DNA of 64,000 nt from Eumeta japonica (lineage: Eukaryota; Arthropoda; Insecta; Lepidoptera; Psychidae): the NCBI GenBank assembly GCA_005406025.1, contig BGZK01001190.1, forward strand, positions 62,001 to 126,000, in the 5' to 3' direction. The position numbers and the translations under genes were made by a program. The notes under the pieces are model-generated. The model made no database searches. It was given only the letters and a program-made list of their open reading frames with translations, and had not been told where the DNA came from. This document shows positions 48,362 through 59,747 of the stretch, piece after piece (the first letter of the stretch is position 1; every line of letters starts with the position of its first letter).

Positions 48362-48545
48362 TAATATAATAATAATAATAATAATATCTTAGGACATATA
48401 TACACAGCACCGTCTGGTCCCAAACTAAGCAACGAGGCTTGTACAATGGGTACCAGACAGTTGACATACTACATACATACTTTTTTTTTTTTTAAATATA
48501 TGCGTATAATACATAGAAACACCCAGACTCAAGGCAAATATTAAT
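48362..48545 (+). repeat. (ATA)n microsatellite and lepidopteran-type repeat
   Basis: (taa)n runs to 48387. Next come 'cagcaccgtctggtcccaaa', 'ctaagcaacgaggcttgtac', 'aatgggtaccagacag', 'tataatacatagaaacaccc' and 'agactcaaggc'. I recall this order ('cgccatctagccccaaagta', 'agcgtagcttgtg..atggg') as one of the most frequent repeats in moth and butterfly genomes. The 3' half, which often holds a tRNA-like segment, is missing. Confidence 0.62.
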
Positions 48546-48849
48546 TTTTAATCAATGCAATTATCGAACTGCTTTAAAATTTCTGATTTCGACTACACGA
48601 GCCTTCATTAGTTTTTTATCTTTGGTACAATTTTTTTTACAATTTTTTTGCATAAATCTTAGAGTCTTCTTTTGCTCAATGTTCTCTTCGATACAATTCG
48701 TTTTGAAGCGAGGTACATCATGTTCTAAGACATTCTAAATATGACTATTGTTTGAGTTATACTAACGGAATAAATCTATTGAGCGAATACGTGTCATGCA
48801 TTACTAACCAATAAGGTGCGCTTTAGAAAATATTATTATGTCACAATTG

Positions 48850-48985
48850 ATGGCACTAATAATGAGAAAAAATTATCTCCATCCAAAATTGACAAATTTG
48901 ACGAACCTGGAAAAGTATACAAACATCGTACCATGTGTGAGATCTGTGGTCTTTGCTTGCTCTTTTGAAAAATAGTCTCGAATTT
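48850..48985 (+). mobile_element. LINE 3' tail remnant
   Basis: A plus frame reads YTNIVPCVRSVVFA; in the neighbouring frame, VYKHRTMCEICGLCLLF. This matches the tail '(E)VCKDRTMWRSVVSAYP' of the LINE also seen at 2.4, 24.8 and 56.1 kb. Only the last about 130 bp are recognisable. Confidence 0.5.
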
Positions 48986-49319
48986 ATACATAAAAAAAGC
49001 CTAATTGCTGTATTAAAAATCAGAATACATATTATTATACGTTTGTCCATTGTTGAATTATTGTATGAGAAGATATCCAGACAGACCGACAGTCAGAATA
49101 TAGCGTGTACTTATCCTGAAAGTTCAAACCTTTCAAATTTCATAAAAAAAGTTGAGCGCTTTAACTGTGCTAATGTAACAGACGGACAGGTAGAATTATT
49201 AGGATATCTTAATAATAAATAGTAAGAAATGCGCACTGACCCTCACCAACACTGAATCTAGGAATATGTGGCAATGGTACGTCGATGATCGATTCACCGC
49301 TACATCACGGCTGATATAT
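48986..49319. other. Unrecognised stretch with an open 89-codon frame
   Basis: The frame at 48953-49222 (+) starts inside the LINE tail and continues with unremarkable sequence (SSNLSNFIKKVERFN). No family is recognised. Confidence 0.3.
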
Positions 49320-49460
49320 TTTTCAACGCAATCCTCAATGGCCCGATAGAGTAGGGCGGGCGGCGGCGGTGGGCGGCGTGACTGCCGCTTTTACGCGACG
49401 CACTCTTTCGCACTAACACATTACATAGTGTTTTCGGCTAATCGCGTACTAGTTACATAG
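49320..49460. promoter_or_regulatory. Small GC-rich island
   Basis: 'tagggcgggcggcggcggtg', 'ggcggcgtgactgccgcttt' and 'tacgcgacgcactctttcgc' stand out from the AT-rich flanks. There is no frame of note and no transposon signature. Possible promoter or enhancer. Confidence 0.28.
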
Positions 49461-50404
49461 TAACAGCGTCCGATAGTTTTACAGTACCTAGTCATGTTGA
49501 CTTTAGTCAGTCAAGCGAAACCTTCGGCAATACAAAAATCGAATAATTGAGGACACGTCATAGGTATACATTTTGGGTGGTTAGAAAACGAGTTAAATTT
49601 GACTGATGAAACCTTGCAAGGTTAGTTAACATCTCAATTGTCGACTATAGATTCGAATTAATTTTGTGTGAATCTATATTTCACTGCTTGATTTGTTATA
49701 TGGTTACGGTTTGTGCTTCCAAAATTATCTTTACTAAAATTGATAAACAAATACCAAAGCTTGAGCACATATTATGTTATTTGTTACTATTGTAGTTTAT
49801 TTATTTGTTCTCAAAATATGTGCCTTATATTGTTACTGTTGCTTTATTCCCGATAACCGTGATAGTTACTTTCTACGTACACTGATAATTTTTCTGCTTC
49901 GAGCAAAAAGCCAGGTCACAGTTGAAAATTTGTACAAAGGGGTCATTGTATTCAGATTAATAATAATTTCGATTGAAGAAATATAAAACAGTGTCTTCAT
50001 GTGCAAACAAAAATCGAATTTTTTTGCATACGAACCTCCAAAATCGTCTTAAATTCTTTTTGACATTTACATGTCTATGAAATCATAAATGTCTTAAATG
50101 AATTAAACGGAAGAAATAGTTATTATTAATCTTGTTCCAGAACAAGCATATAGTATAAAAATCACGTTTTACATTAGTGTAGCTATAACCTCCCTTCCTA
50201 TTTCATTTAAATACAGCCATTTCGGGACAGACACCTCACGGGGAAAATGAAAGTGGAATACGAGTACACTCGGACCTAACTATATCTGCGTGTACCCACA
50301 TTTACGCATTTTATTATTTTTCTACCATTTGGTGTACCTAATAATAAATAAAAAATAGAGCTATATCAGAATTCAGTTTTTATAGTAATTTTATTTAAAT
50401 CGCT
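49461..50404. other. Unrecognised stretch
   Basis: No supported feature. The 70-codon frame at 49774-49986 (+) has a hydrophobic N-terminal half but no recognised family. Confidence 0.3.
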
Positions 50405-50490
50405 CTTTTTTGCAGTCGAGTCGTGGATTTACAGGAGGGGGGCTATGTCCATCAGGGGACGTCCCGACTACGAACTAAAAGTAGTACAAA
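50405..50490 (+). mobile_element. LINE 3' end fragment
   Basis: 'ttacaggaggggggctatgt', 'ccatcaggggacgtcccgac' corresponds to the lepidopteran LINE end 'ggaggaggcctatgtccagc', 'agtggacgt', which encodes '(G)EAYVQQW'. Only the very end is recognisable. Confidence 0.5.
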
Positions 50491-50639
50491 CACATCATTA
50501 GAACAATTATTAAAACTGTACAATTTTTTTTAATAGAATAATTATTTTTCGTATCTCGCTTATTTATAAAAAAAATATTTTAAAAAATTATGATGTTATT
50601 TATAGCCTTTTAATGCTGTAAATAATATTTATAGTATAA

Positions 50640-51440
50640 AAAACCGGCCAAGCGAAAGAGTCAGACTCGGCACCGAGAGTGCTGTATGAGACAACAATAT
50701 ACTTGTGCTAAATACTTATAAGAAATTATTTTCATTTATTTATTTGCCGATTCTTAGCACGAGCCTTACGCTCACTTCGCCGATTTTTATTCATCGATTT
50801 TTATATAAGCTTATTTTTCACTAGGATTACGCCAATTTTTTGAGTTTGATGCTTGCATATATTACTGCTTTTATAATAGAGCAAAAAATAAAATAAAGTG
50901 ATACGTGCTAAATATGCACTCAAGTACCTAGCAAGTGTCAGTTTACACAGAACATTGAAAAGAACAGAATCGAAGCAAATTTGTTATGCTAATAGGTTTT
51001 CCTGTAATCTATAAGTAAAAACTATTTTCTTAATTTTTTTTTTCAAAATTTTAAGTGCAGTAGTTTCGGAGATAAATAGGAATGGTCAATTTCAATTAAT
51101 TTTCTTAAATAACTTTAAAACTATTTCCTTTGAAATTATAACAAAAAATATATATATTTCGAATCCACACAATATGCGTCTTCATTTGATGTCGCATGGT
51201 CTAGTTTACAAAACCTTTTTTCTAATTTTTGAATTTACCGGCCAAAAGTGACCCTCATATTTAAAACTCCATTAAATGTGACTTTACACGTCCGTGTTTA
51301 GGTCACAGAAATATATATATGTTTTAGTATATATATATATATATTTTTTGGTCAAATTAATCAGTAGATTTAGAGTATATTGGCTGTGACAGACGAACAG
51401 ACACACTACTGTATGTCTGTCTGTAGGGTTCTGCTTTTTT
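50640..51440 (+). repeat. Dispersed lepidopteran-type repeat, family C, nearly full length
   Basis: It starts 'aaaccggccaagcgaaagag', 'tcagactcggcaccgagagt', a strong 5' signature of a repeat I know from many moths. It ends with 'tgtgacagacgaacagacac' and 'tagggttctgctttttttt'. The interior is AT-rich with a (TA)n run at about 51321-51345. Other 3' ends of the same type lie at 32.89 and 63.78 kb. Confidence 0.68.
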
Positions 51441-51578
51441 TTCATTTAGAATTATGGAGACCTAAAAGAAATAAGTAAGTGTCATTAGATTCAAATAATT
51501 AAGCATTCAGTAAGCAATAATGCTTCGGTAATTAAGAGCATCGCGTTCAAATATGCACGACAAATTGGAATCCTGGCC

Positions 51579-51776
51579 ATGGGCGAATTGACGAGTTTCT
51601 ATGTGAAGTCAAATTCTATACCACTTTCTCCGTGTCTTACAGAGCAAGCAAAGCTGATGGTTCCGGACGTAGTCATTGCGTCGGTGATCGTGATCATTAG
51701 CGACTCTCAACTCTCACGAGACCGACAAGAAGTTCTCAAGGTGCATTTACCTCAATATGAAATAGTAAAATTATAG
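51579..51776 (+). other. Unassigned open frame in a less AT-rich patch
   Basis: The 65-codon frame starts MGELTSFYVKSN and includes VPDVVIASVIVIISDSQLSR. A possible 3' splice site (gtgtcttacag) precedes 51642, and a possible donor (ctcaag|gtgcat) lies near 51739. I recognise no family. It could be a small host exon or chance. Confidence 0.2.
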
Positions 51777-51956
51777 AAAAGTGTACCTGAGCAGTGATCT
51801 GATTAAAACCTGAGACAACAATATAGGTAAGTCTTTGAAGGCGATAAGTATTTTATTTAACATTGTTTAGTGATTCGATAATTCAGTTTCATAATCCATC
51901 CAGCATTCAGCTGGATCTTTCCACACTTTGTTATGGAATACCTGTCTTCACTTTAT

Positions 51957-52225
51957 ATAGATTGATTTCGATGTCGACCCTGATACCGACCCCATTATTT
52001 TTATTTAAATTCCAGTTCCATTTTCCATTCTGATACTGATGCTGTGCACTCCCGATTCTTATCTTGTTGTCTTTTCGTTTCCGCTTAACTGTCAGTTCTT
52101 ATACCGACCCTGGTCCAGAGCTTAAATCCAAATGCGACTCGACTCTCGTTTCGATGCTGGCTTTGCTGTCGATTGCGATTTGGCTTCCATTTCCGATTTC
52201 AATCCCCGTCCCCCGTTCAATTTTG
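51957..52225. repeat. Degenerate hexanucleotide tract (pyrimidine-rich on +)
   Basis: Runs such as 'gattgatttcgatgtcgacc', 'ctgataccgaccccattatt', 'tgtcgattgcgatttggctt' and 'ccatttccgatttcaatccc' show the loose 6-bp rhythm for about 270 bp, in the orientation seen at 1.1 and 40.1 kb. Confidence 0.6.
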
Positions 52226-52454
52226 ATTCTAATCACGTCATCGTATATGAATCCACTATCATTATCATTTCTTATGTTCTATTCTAGGATATAATTTCCA
52301 CTATAGAAACTTTCATTACAGTCTATTCAACTTTTTACAAAAAAAAAAGAAACTAGCTTGGTTTATTGTAGCAATGATCTGCACCTTCCTTCACCCACAT
52401 AAATACAAAATAAATTCCCTCATTTTGAATATTAATTACATTTTATTCTATTTC

Positions 52455-52565
52455 CTGACTTCGCAATCAATCTTAACTCCCTATTTTAGTTCCAATTTTG
52501 GTCCCGCTCTTGATTACAATCCCAAGCTTGTTGGCAATCTTAGTCATCTTTTAAATATTGCTCAT
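52455..52565. repeat. Degenerate hexanucleotide tract, second piece
   Basis: 'gcaatcaatcttaactccct', 'tagttccaattttggtcccg', 'ctcttgattacaatcccaag' lies 230 bp after the previous tract in the same orientation. It may be the same array broken by an insertion. Confidence 0.5.
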
Positions 52566-53040
52566 AAACACAATATCCAATAGACATAAAAAATCTAATG
52601 GTTTGTAATCTGTTCACGAAGTCGTAGCTTCGGGCTAAGCTTAGTAATGTTTAAAGTAATTAATTCATTTTATTATTGTATTACAGAATTATCGCTTAAA
52701 TTTACACCAACGTTTATGTTACTCTGTTTGAATTTGCGCCAATTTCGACATTTTTGTTAAGTACAAGAAGCGATTCGGAAACGATGCACAGGTAAATTCA
52801 ATTCTTCAGCTTTTATGCTTTTTTAAATATGGAGTTCTTTGTATATATAAATATATACAAATAACATTTTTCCTCTATAAAAACAAATTTTGCCTGTAAA
52901 AGAGTAAAAAAATCACTGAAATTACACCTGACGGACATTTTATTATCTAAATGTAATATTTGTAAAACGTGTAATACGTTGATTCCGAGATCATTAATTA
53001 TAAATGCTGAAAAGTTTCAAATGTATATTTTTACTTTTCG
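52566..53040. other. AT-rich stretch, nothing recognised
   Basis: No supported feature. A small 9-bp hairpin (ttgtatata) lies near 52841-52862. Confidence 0.3.
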
Positions 53041-53201
53041 AATTAAAATCGTTTGGGAAAGATAGATAATAAGACAGACAGACAAATAATGACACTTTTG
53101 AGAATTGTCCTCATCGTCTCAGTCTGATCCAAGGGCATTTTATTAAACGAAACCGTTCGTTCCCATCGGGTTTATATGGGTGAAACCGCGTGGCGTGCTA
53201 G
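53041..53201 (+). mobile_element. Helitron-like 3' end
   Basis: The order 'gacagacagacaaat', 'catcgggtttatatgggtga', 'aaccgcgtggcgtgctag' ends in CTAG after a GC-rich segment, as in small lepidopteran Helitrons. The 5' end was not found and the base after CTAG is C rather than T, so the call is tentative. Confidence 0.4.
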
Positions 53202-54034
53202 CCTTTACAAGCATTCTGTGGTTATCTTGAATATATTAATAGTAATAAATTCCAACGTATGTTTGATGCCCTAAATTTAGGAGTTACTTCCCCGCTTCTT
53301 TTACTCCATCATCAAATCTTAAGTGAATAAGATCACTTCGACTCTAAATTCTCCCCAATCTAAAAGAAAATGAAAGCAGTTCTCATAATAAAAAAAAAAA
53401 CGTAAATCCCGTTTACGTTAAACTGATTAAGTGAAAAAAGAAAATTGAGCTGTATAATCTAAAAAACTGAGTTGATAAATGTTTTTTTAAACCTAGGTAC
53501 TTAATCAAATAATAACACTTAGATATGGTAATATTAAATTTAGCTGAATAAATTATTGCCGGTCGAAATAAACAAAATTTACAAAACATACACACTGATT
53601 CAATCCATATCTATGTTTTGAGAATTTTGTGATTTGTGAAATTCATACACTCAACTTACAAATCACTCACGAACCACGTCTAAGCAACTGCCTATCGCCC
53701 GCTTATTTAAACGTGAATTAGCAAAAACAGCTGTATTCGATTTCCCGCAACTCGTATTTGTATTTGCAATTCTGATTGTTTCAAAACGAGAAAATTCAAC
53801 AAACGTAAATTGAACTTTTGCACTGTACAGGCCCGTCCCTAACTAGGGCTTCTTAATCTGCGTTAAATAATGGGCTACGTCTAAGGGCACAGTTTCCAAG
53901 AAACTGTCCACACAAATTTAGTCTGAAATACTTTAATGTTCCTTTGTAGAAATAATATTTTTGAGACTTAGAGATCGCACTCAGGAGTGAGATATTATAT
54001 ATATGAAAAGTGTGGATGTTAAACATACTTGCAA
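53202..54034. other. AT-rich stretch, nothing recognised
   Basis: No supported feature. Confidence 0.3.
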
Positions 54035-54065
54035 AAATTGTTATACGTATGACGTATAACAATTT
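54035..54065. repeat. Perfect hairpin, 14-bp arms, 3-nt loop
   Basis: Arms 54035-54048 (aaattgttatacgt) and 54052-54065 are exact reverse complements around atg. Confidence 0.85.
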
Positions 54066-55279
54066 CCTTCACATCCTTACTCAGTAAGAAATAAGGAATT
54101 ACAATTATTTTATTGTTAATAACAATTTTAATATCTAATTTAATTCGAGAAGCTACAGATTTTTACCTTAAGATATCTTAAAAATCTTATTGATCACCTC
54201 TTCCACGGCCTCCTATTAAATTTTTTTTTCATAAAGCCTCTTTGAAAAATCTAAAGTCGAAGTTTATCATCAAAATTGAATTTTGACCTTATACTGCAGA
54301 AAAGGAGAACAAGGAAGAGACATTTCGGCCTTCATCGCCTTATGTCTTCTCTCGATAGTTAATTTATACAATTATTTAAATTTAAAATTGTTTTTGTATC
54401 TTATTTAATCTTAAATTATGACCATAAGTGAATTACTTAAAAAAATTATATTCATGGAATAAAATTTAATTTTTCCAATTATTATTATACAATTTTTCGA
54501 ATACTTTGTGACGACCCTGTCCTATGTAGTATTAGCCAAGGTGAGAAATAGTAAAAATTCGCAGTATATAAAAAAAATAAGATTAAATAACCCCCCATTA
54601 ATTGCAAATGACTAACAAAGCGATGCAGTTTAGAGATGAACGTGTCTATCTGTTTGTATTACATTTAAATTCTGATCTTCATTTTGTTTCGTCTTTATCT
54701 CATTGTCCTCAATGTCCTCAATGTTGTGTTGTCGATAAGGAAAACAGTCATACGTAAGTACATATGTCAGTGTTTGGGGACGCGCATGTGTCAACTATTA
54801 TAATCCAAAAAAGATAAGAATGTCAACAATTTGACTGCGGAACTCTGAAACTGTTTTGATAGCCTTACCAATTTTCTTATAGGTCCGTATATATGCATAC
54901 TAATATGCTTGTAAAATCCTTCACCGTCGCATGTCTTAACGCTCTGTGTTTGATAATTTAGCCTAATGAATGTATCAAGTTTCAAGCTTTCATTAAATTT
55001 CTCGAAGTTGAGCGAAGAAATTGATTTCAGGTTATTTTAATAAAAAAAAAGGCGTTATGAAAGTACGACATAACAAACTCTACTTAACACGATTGTTAAG
55101 ATATTGCATAAATCCAAGAATGGATCATAAAATTTTATCATAAGGGTCTATAGAAAAATCTTGGAGAAGTATTGGCTTAATTTGTAAATAAATTCGTCCT
55201 TTTTTTTTCACGAAAATTCACTCGATCATCCATAAACAATAAAATATTATATATTCCTTGATCTCCTTATGTTGATCGA
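54066..55279. other. AT-rich stretch, nothing recognised
   Basis: No supported gene. A short duplication (tcctcaatg twice) lies at 54706-54724. Confidence 0.3.
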
Positions 55280-55465
55280 TAATGTTGTCGATCCCGCTCC
55301 CACTTTAAGCGAAGCCGGGGCGAATTTTAATATTTAAATTAAAGGCTATATTTTTCAGAGATCGTATATCTGTATATAAATGATACAATCTTTAGAATCG
55401 GTTCAGTGATTCGGATCGATGGCACAAATACACAGACGAAGTTGGAGACAAACGCTAGTTTTTAA
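55280..55465 (+). repeat. Helitron/RTE-like repeat fragment
   Basis: 'aagcgaagccggggcg' is followed by 'agaatcggttcagtgattcg', 'gatcgatggcacaaatacac', 'agacgaagttggagacaaac', 'gctagttttta'. Both blocks are typical of lepidopteran Helitron-like or RTE-like repeats as I recall them. The ends are not resolved. Confidence 0.45.
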
Positions 55466-56072
55466 TTTTTCTAAACACTTAGTTTGCGCGACCAACAAAC
55501 ATATCGCTAAATTTACAAAGCAATCGAAATAATAGTTTGAGCACGCAAAGAAGGCGAGTGAAATACAAACTAATGTTTATATATTGCACAACCGCTCCAC
55601 TCTTTCCCTGCTTTGAAAAACATGATTAACCTTTTATAATAAACAGAATCGATATCAAATTTCGCAGTGATGCCTACCTCTCTCCTTATTTGTAGAACCT
55701 TTTTAACCATATATTATAGCATAAACAATATCGAATTTCAAAAAGTCCTCCCTTAGTGGGACGATTTTTTTTCGAGAAATTCGATTTTCCATAGTATCGA
55801 CACTCATTGATTCGAATCGTACATGCAAATTTATTTCTGCATTAAAATAATAAAAGCCTTGTCACAGACAGACGGACATGTCATAAATTTTACTATTTGT
55901 ATTTTAACCGCTAATACAAAAAAAAACATATGTATCAGTAACATAAATGTACACTCATCAATACAGAAACATTTGCGTTAAACACCTTTTTTGTGCTACT
56001 AATGACAGGTTATCAGATTTACTGTCAAGTACATAATATTTTTATGTATAACAAGAATAGAGAAAAGTACAT
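55466..56072. other. Unrecognised stretch, partly repeat-like
   Basis: 'ttgtcacagacagacggaca' at about 55860-55880 again resembles the 3' end of a dispersed repeat. Nothing else is supported. Confidence 0.3.
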
Positions 56073-56375
56073 TGCGGCGGCTTAGCCATCTGTAAAGGAT
56101 GAATGAAAGTAGACCGACAAAACAAATCTATAGGGCGAATGTGTGTGATGGAAAGGTCGGCCAAGGTCGTCCTAGAAAACCTTGTGCAGACCTAATTGGT
56201 AGTATTTTAAAAAAAGGGACTAAATTTTGAATCCCCGAAACCGACGAGCTTGTATGAAACGACTGATGGATGTCAATGAAGCAAGAGAGATATACAAAGA
56301 TGGTAACCATGTGAAAATCTGCCTTTGTCTACCTTTTTCAGAAGTAGGCGTGATTATATAATAATAATAATAAAT
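56073..56375 (+). mobile_element. LINE 3' end (C-terminal ORF2 tail)
   Basis: Plus translation gives RMNESRPTKQIYRANVCDGK, then VGQGRPRKPCADLIGSILKK. The tail, in shifted frames, corresponds to 'ILSTRNRRACMKRLMDVNEAREIYKDR.MW'. This is the clearest copy of the tail seen also at 2.4, 24.8 (minus) and 48.9 kb. It is followed by 'agtaggcgtgattatataat' and (aat)n, the likely 3' terminus. It is strongly 5' truncated. Minus frames here are shadows. Confidence 0.78.
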
Positions 56376-56493
56376 AAAATGTTTATTTTTTTTTTGGGTT
56401 TGAGGTTGAAATATCTTGATTGGATAGTCTTTACAGTGCATAAAATAATAATATAGTTGATTAAAACATAATTATTGAATTAGTTTTTTTAAT

Positions 56494-56525
56494 AGTTGCA
56501 ATTATCTATCAGGATAATTGCAACT
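56494..56525. repeat. Perfect hairpin, 13-bp arms, 6-nt loop
   Basis: Arms 56494-56506 (agttgcaattatc) and 56513-56525 are exact reverse complements around tatcag. Confidence 0.85.
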
Positions 56526-56557
56526 TTAAGTAAATAAAAGCCTTTTAGTTTTCATAA

Positions 56558-57130
56558 TCTATACATATAATAAAACCGTAGGACTCGGTGTGTCGGTACA
56601 TTAAAGGTATGTATGAAAAATTGAGAAAGTGTGAAAGAAAATATTGATAACGATAAAAGAACGAGAGAATAAAACGATTTCTAATTTTTGTTGTCTATCT
56701 GTCGCCGCATATCTCTGAAATTATTGAACGGAGTTTAAAGCAGTTTTCACGAGTAGCTAGACTTTAGCTTGAAACAGAACATAGGTTTCATTTCATTGAA
56801 ATCTAGAGTCGAGAAAAAAGTATTTGTATTTAATGATTCAAAGGATCAGTCCGAGAAGTTACAAGGCAAACAATTATTGCTATCGTCGATGGCCTATAGA
56901 CGTCACAATATGAATAACAACGTTCAAAAGAAAACCTACTCCCTACTCCCTACCTTCTGATCAAGGTGCTACCGACTTATTGAAAAACGGGGAGAAATCG
57001 AGAACGAGACCGACTCTAAATCGAGCGCAGAACCGAAATAAAAATCGAAATCGAGAACGAGATTAGGTATAAGAGCAAAATCGTTCAATATAAAAGATGA
57101 ACAAATATATCAAACATGCACGCGGGCGAA
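56558..57130 (+). mobile_element. Helitron-like 5' end followed by a hexanucleotide tract
   Basis: TCTATACATATAATAAAACC follows an A at 56557, the Helitron 5' signature seen at 41.25 kb. The interior has 'tctgaaattattgaacggag' and 'tttaaagcagttttcacgag', typical of such repeats. At about 56990-57080 lies a purine-rich hexanucleotide tract (gagaac, gagacc, gactct, aaatcg). A block 'cacgcgggcgaaacggctat' follows at about 57118-57137, where a GC-rich 3' end would be expected, but no CTAG is present. Confidence 0.5.
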
Positions 57131-58805
57131 ACGGCTATCAGAAGTAGGTTTTGTTATTGTTAGCTTCAGATTTTACACTACTATGGATATCGGATAATTT
57201 ATATATATCATTTTTTTTTTTGATAATATAAATTACTATATGCGATTTACTGACGGACGTATGGGTAAAAGCTACTAAAAAATATTTATAATAAAATTAT
57301 AAATAATATCAGTTGTTTTTACTATAAGCTTTGAATTGATTCTGCATCATTATTTTTTTCGGTTTCGATTGTATCTGTTTATTTTTTAGTAACTTATATC
57401 CTCGCAAATATTATTTCTTGTAGTTTTAATAAAATTCAAGATGCACCAATAGTCTCCTATAAAAACAAAAATCTAGAAGCATTGATAAAAATAACAATTT
57501 TCATTATCTCTCAATTTTTCACAAAATTTTTAAGATAAACCGTGATGAGACTGTAATCTCATATTACAATTATTTAAAGCCGAGAAAGTTTTTTTTTTAT
57601 GAGTAAAACAGCCATTATTATGAAAATACAAATACACGATAATATGGTTAATAAAGAGAACTTATATCGTCGGGAACACGCGTTTCCTAGAGAAAATAAG
57701 CAACGATAGGAAAAAAGTATCATACTAAATCGGATGTATGTAATATCTCCACGCTCCTCTGGGATATAGGTACGAGTTCATATTTGTGTTTTAATAAAAA
57801 AAAGTTATCACGATCGATGCGTGTTCCCACGAAATGTCGTATCATCGCCAAACCCAACAAATTTATACACGGGGATATTCGACGAATAAATAATAAATGG
57901 AAAATCAACCGAAGTGTTTTTTCCATAAACATTTATAATTTCCATTTTAGTTTCCTATACGTTCATTTTTTTTACGGGTATTAATCAATCCTCTGCAATC
58001 TCGAAACAGAAAATAATCTCCAGACCGCCGCAAACCGGGAACTTGTTATTTTCAATTTTTTTTTATCCGTTCGGAACATTACGACGTTCCGAATTTATGA
58101 GAAAAACGACTGTGACAAAACTCCGCCTACGACTTATCGACCGCATTGAACCTCATATGAAGCTAAAGTATTTGAAAAGGAATTGTTATTAATTTTATGG
58201 TAATAAAAGCTTTAAGTTTGATTGTACGTCTCGCAGTTTCTTCTAAAGCTTGTAAAAATACATGTATAATTCTCAGGAATAGTAATATCAAGCAATTTAA
58301 TTAGGGCGTAATTATCTACGTCTGCACTTCTAATTATCAATACGCTTGCAAAGAAATCTGATTCTCTATGAACGACATTGGGTGATTGACAACAGTCATG
58401 AAAATTATAACTAATATTAAAACTTTTATTTTTAATTATATTATACATATTAAGTTAAAAAAGTTTTTATTTAATAAAAATATATTTTTGATACCACAAT
58501 TTAAGTAGATTAAATTACACAAATTTTATATTTTTAGGGTAGATGTGTAGTATTGATTAATTTTGTTATTGCTATCAAATTTGAAAGTTTGAAAACATAT
58601 GAAACTAAATATAATATATCAATTTGTATTTAATATTTTTTGTAGTAACAGCCATAATCATTAACACTTCAATCCCATCGTTGGACAAATAAATTCATAT
58701 ATTGTCGATAAGTAACTAAAAAACTAATTTAATAATCGCTTACCCACGCGAAGGCAGACTTTTCCAAACAAACTATATCCACTAACTTTTTCCACAAAGA
58801 TAACT
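57131..58805. other. Mostly unrecognised AT-rich stretch
   Basis: No supported gene. The patch 58020-58160 is less AT-rich and includes an 8-bp hairpin (ttcggaac) near 58073-58097. The frames at 57720-57984 overlap on opposite strands without recognised domains. Confidence 0.3.
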
Positions 58806-59140
58806 TTTTGCAAACTTCACGACAAGTCCGAGCGGATGATGAGCGAATAAATTATTTGGAAATTCAAAGTTTGCCAGCGAATTGTCGAATCGATAGCACT
58901 GCAAAAGTTCATTCGTATCCGGCGGCCGTTAGCGGCGGCGGTCGGTCCCGCGCGCTTGGGCGGGCGGCTGCGACACGACTCGGGCCCCCGCCCGCCCAGC
59001 GCATGCGGCGTGCTCGCCCGGTTAAGGCGCTGACGATGGGCGAACGCGTCATCACCCTCGTCGAGGGTCCAATCATCACTTTTGCATCTGTCGTTCTAGA
59101 TACTACGCATGCTTTGATGATACATAGCTCTGGATAGATT
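58806..59140. promoter_or_regulatory. GC-rich, CpG-rich island (candidate regulatory DNA or exon)
   Basis: The densest part, 58918-59040, contains 'ggcggccgttagcggcggcg', 'gcgcgcttgggcgggcggct' and 'cgggcccccgcccgcccagc'. A 109-codon plus frame (58808-59137, non-ATG start) crosses it, with an arginine- and alanine-rich centre as expected from the base composition. No protein family is recognised and no transposon ends are visible. Confidence 0.33.
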
Positions 59141-59709
59141 TCATTTGAAACTATAGTTTCAAATTAAATTTGTTAAGTGACCCGGTTTTATTTGCTACAA
59201 ATCATTAATATTGTAATAGTAAAAAAATAGTCCCATTGCACTAACATGACTTATACATTTAATAGTGAAACTATATATATAATTCGTGGTGCATGTATTA
59301 ATATATTCCTATTTTTCTCGAATGCGGCGAACTTAATAAAATGCAATGATTGCTAATACAATTTTTTTAGATATTATTTTGATTTGGGGTATGGGGGAGG
59401 GTATATGTTTATGTGATTTTTCCTTTTGAAATTTCGCAGATTTCTTTTTCGTTTCAAAAATATATCAACCAGCTCTAGCATGGTAATAAAAACTCAATAG
59501 AAACGAGTTTAATTCCAGAGATGAGACGTAACTAGTTGAATTTTTCAACTCTGAATACCTGCGTTGAGAAATCATCGAAGCCATCTATTAAACCGCTATT
59601 ACACTCAAACAACGAGACGTTTTAACCAAATTAGAATAATAGCAAAAAAAATCTGTATTATTAATCTTAAAATAATTCATGAAAAATGATTTCTTATCAA
59701 TTGTTTAAA
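59141..59709. other. AT-rich stretch, nothing recognised
   Basis: No supported feature. A 14-bp palindrome (gaaactatagtttc) lies at about 59148-59161. Confidence 0.3.
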
Positions 59710-59747
59710 AAGAAGCTCCAATATATGTGTATATATTGGAGCTTCTT
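59710..59747. repeat. Perfect hairpin, 17-bp arms, 4-nt loop
   Basis: Arms 59710-59726 (aagaagctccaatatat) and 59731-59747 are exact reverse complements around gtgt. Confidence 0.85.
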
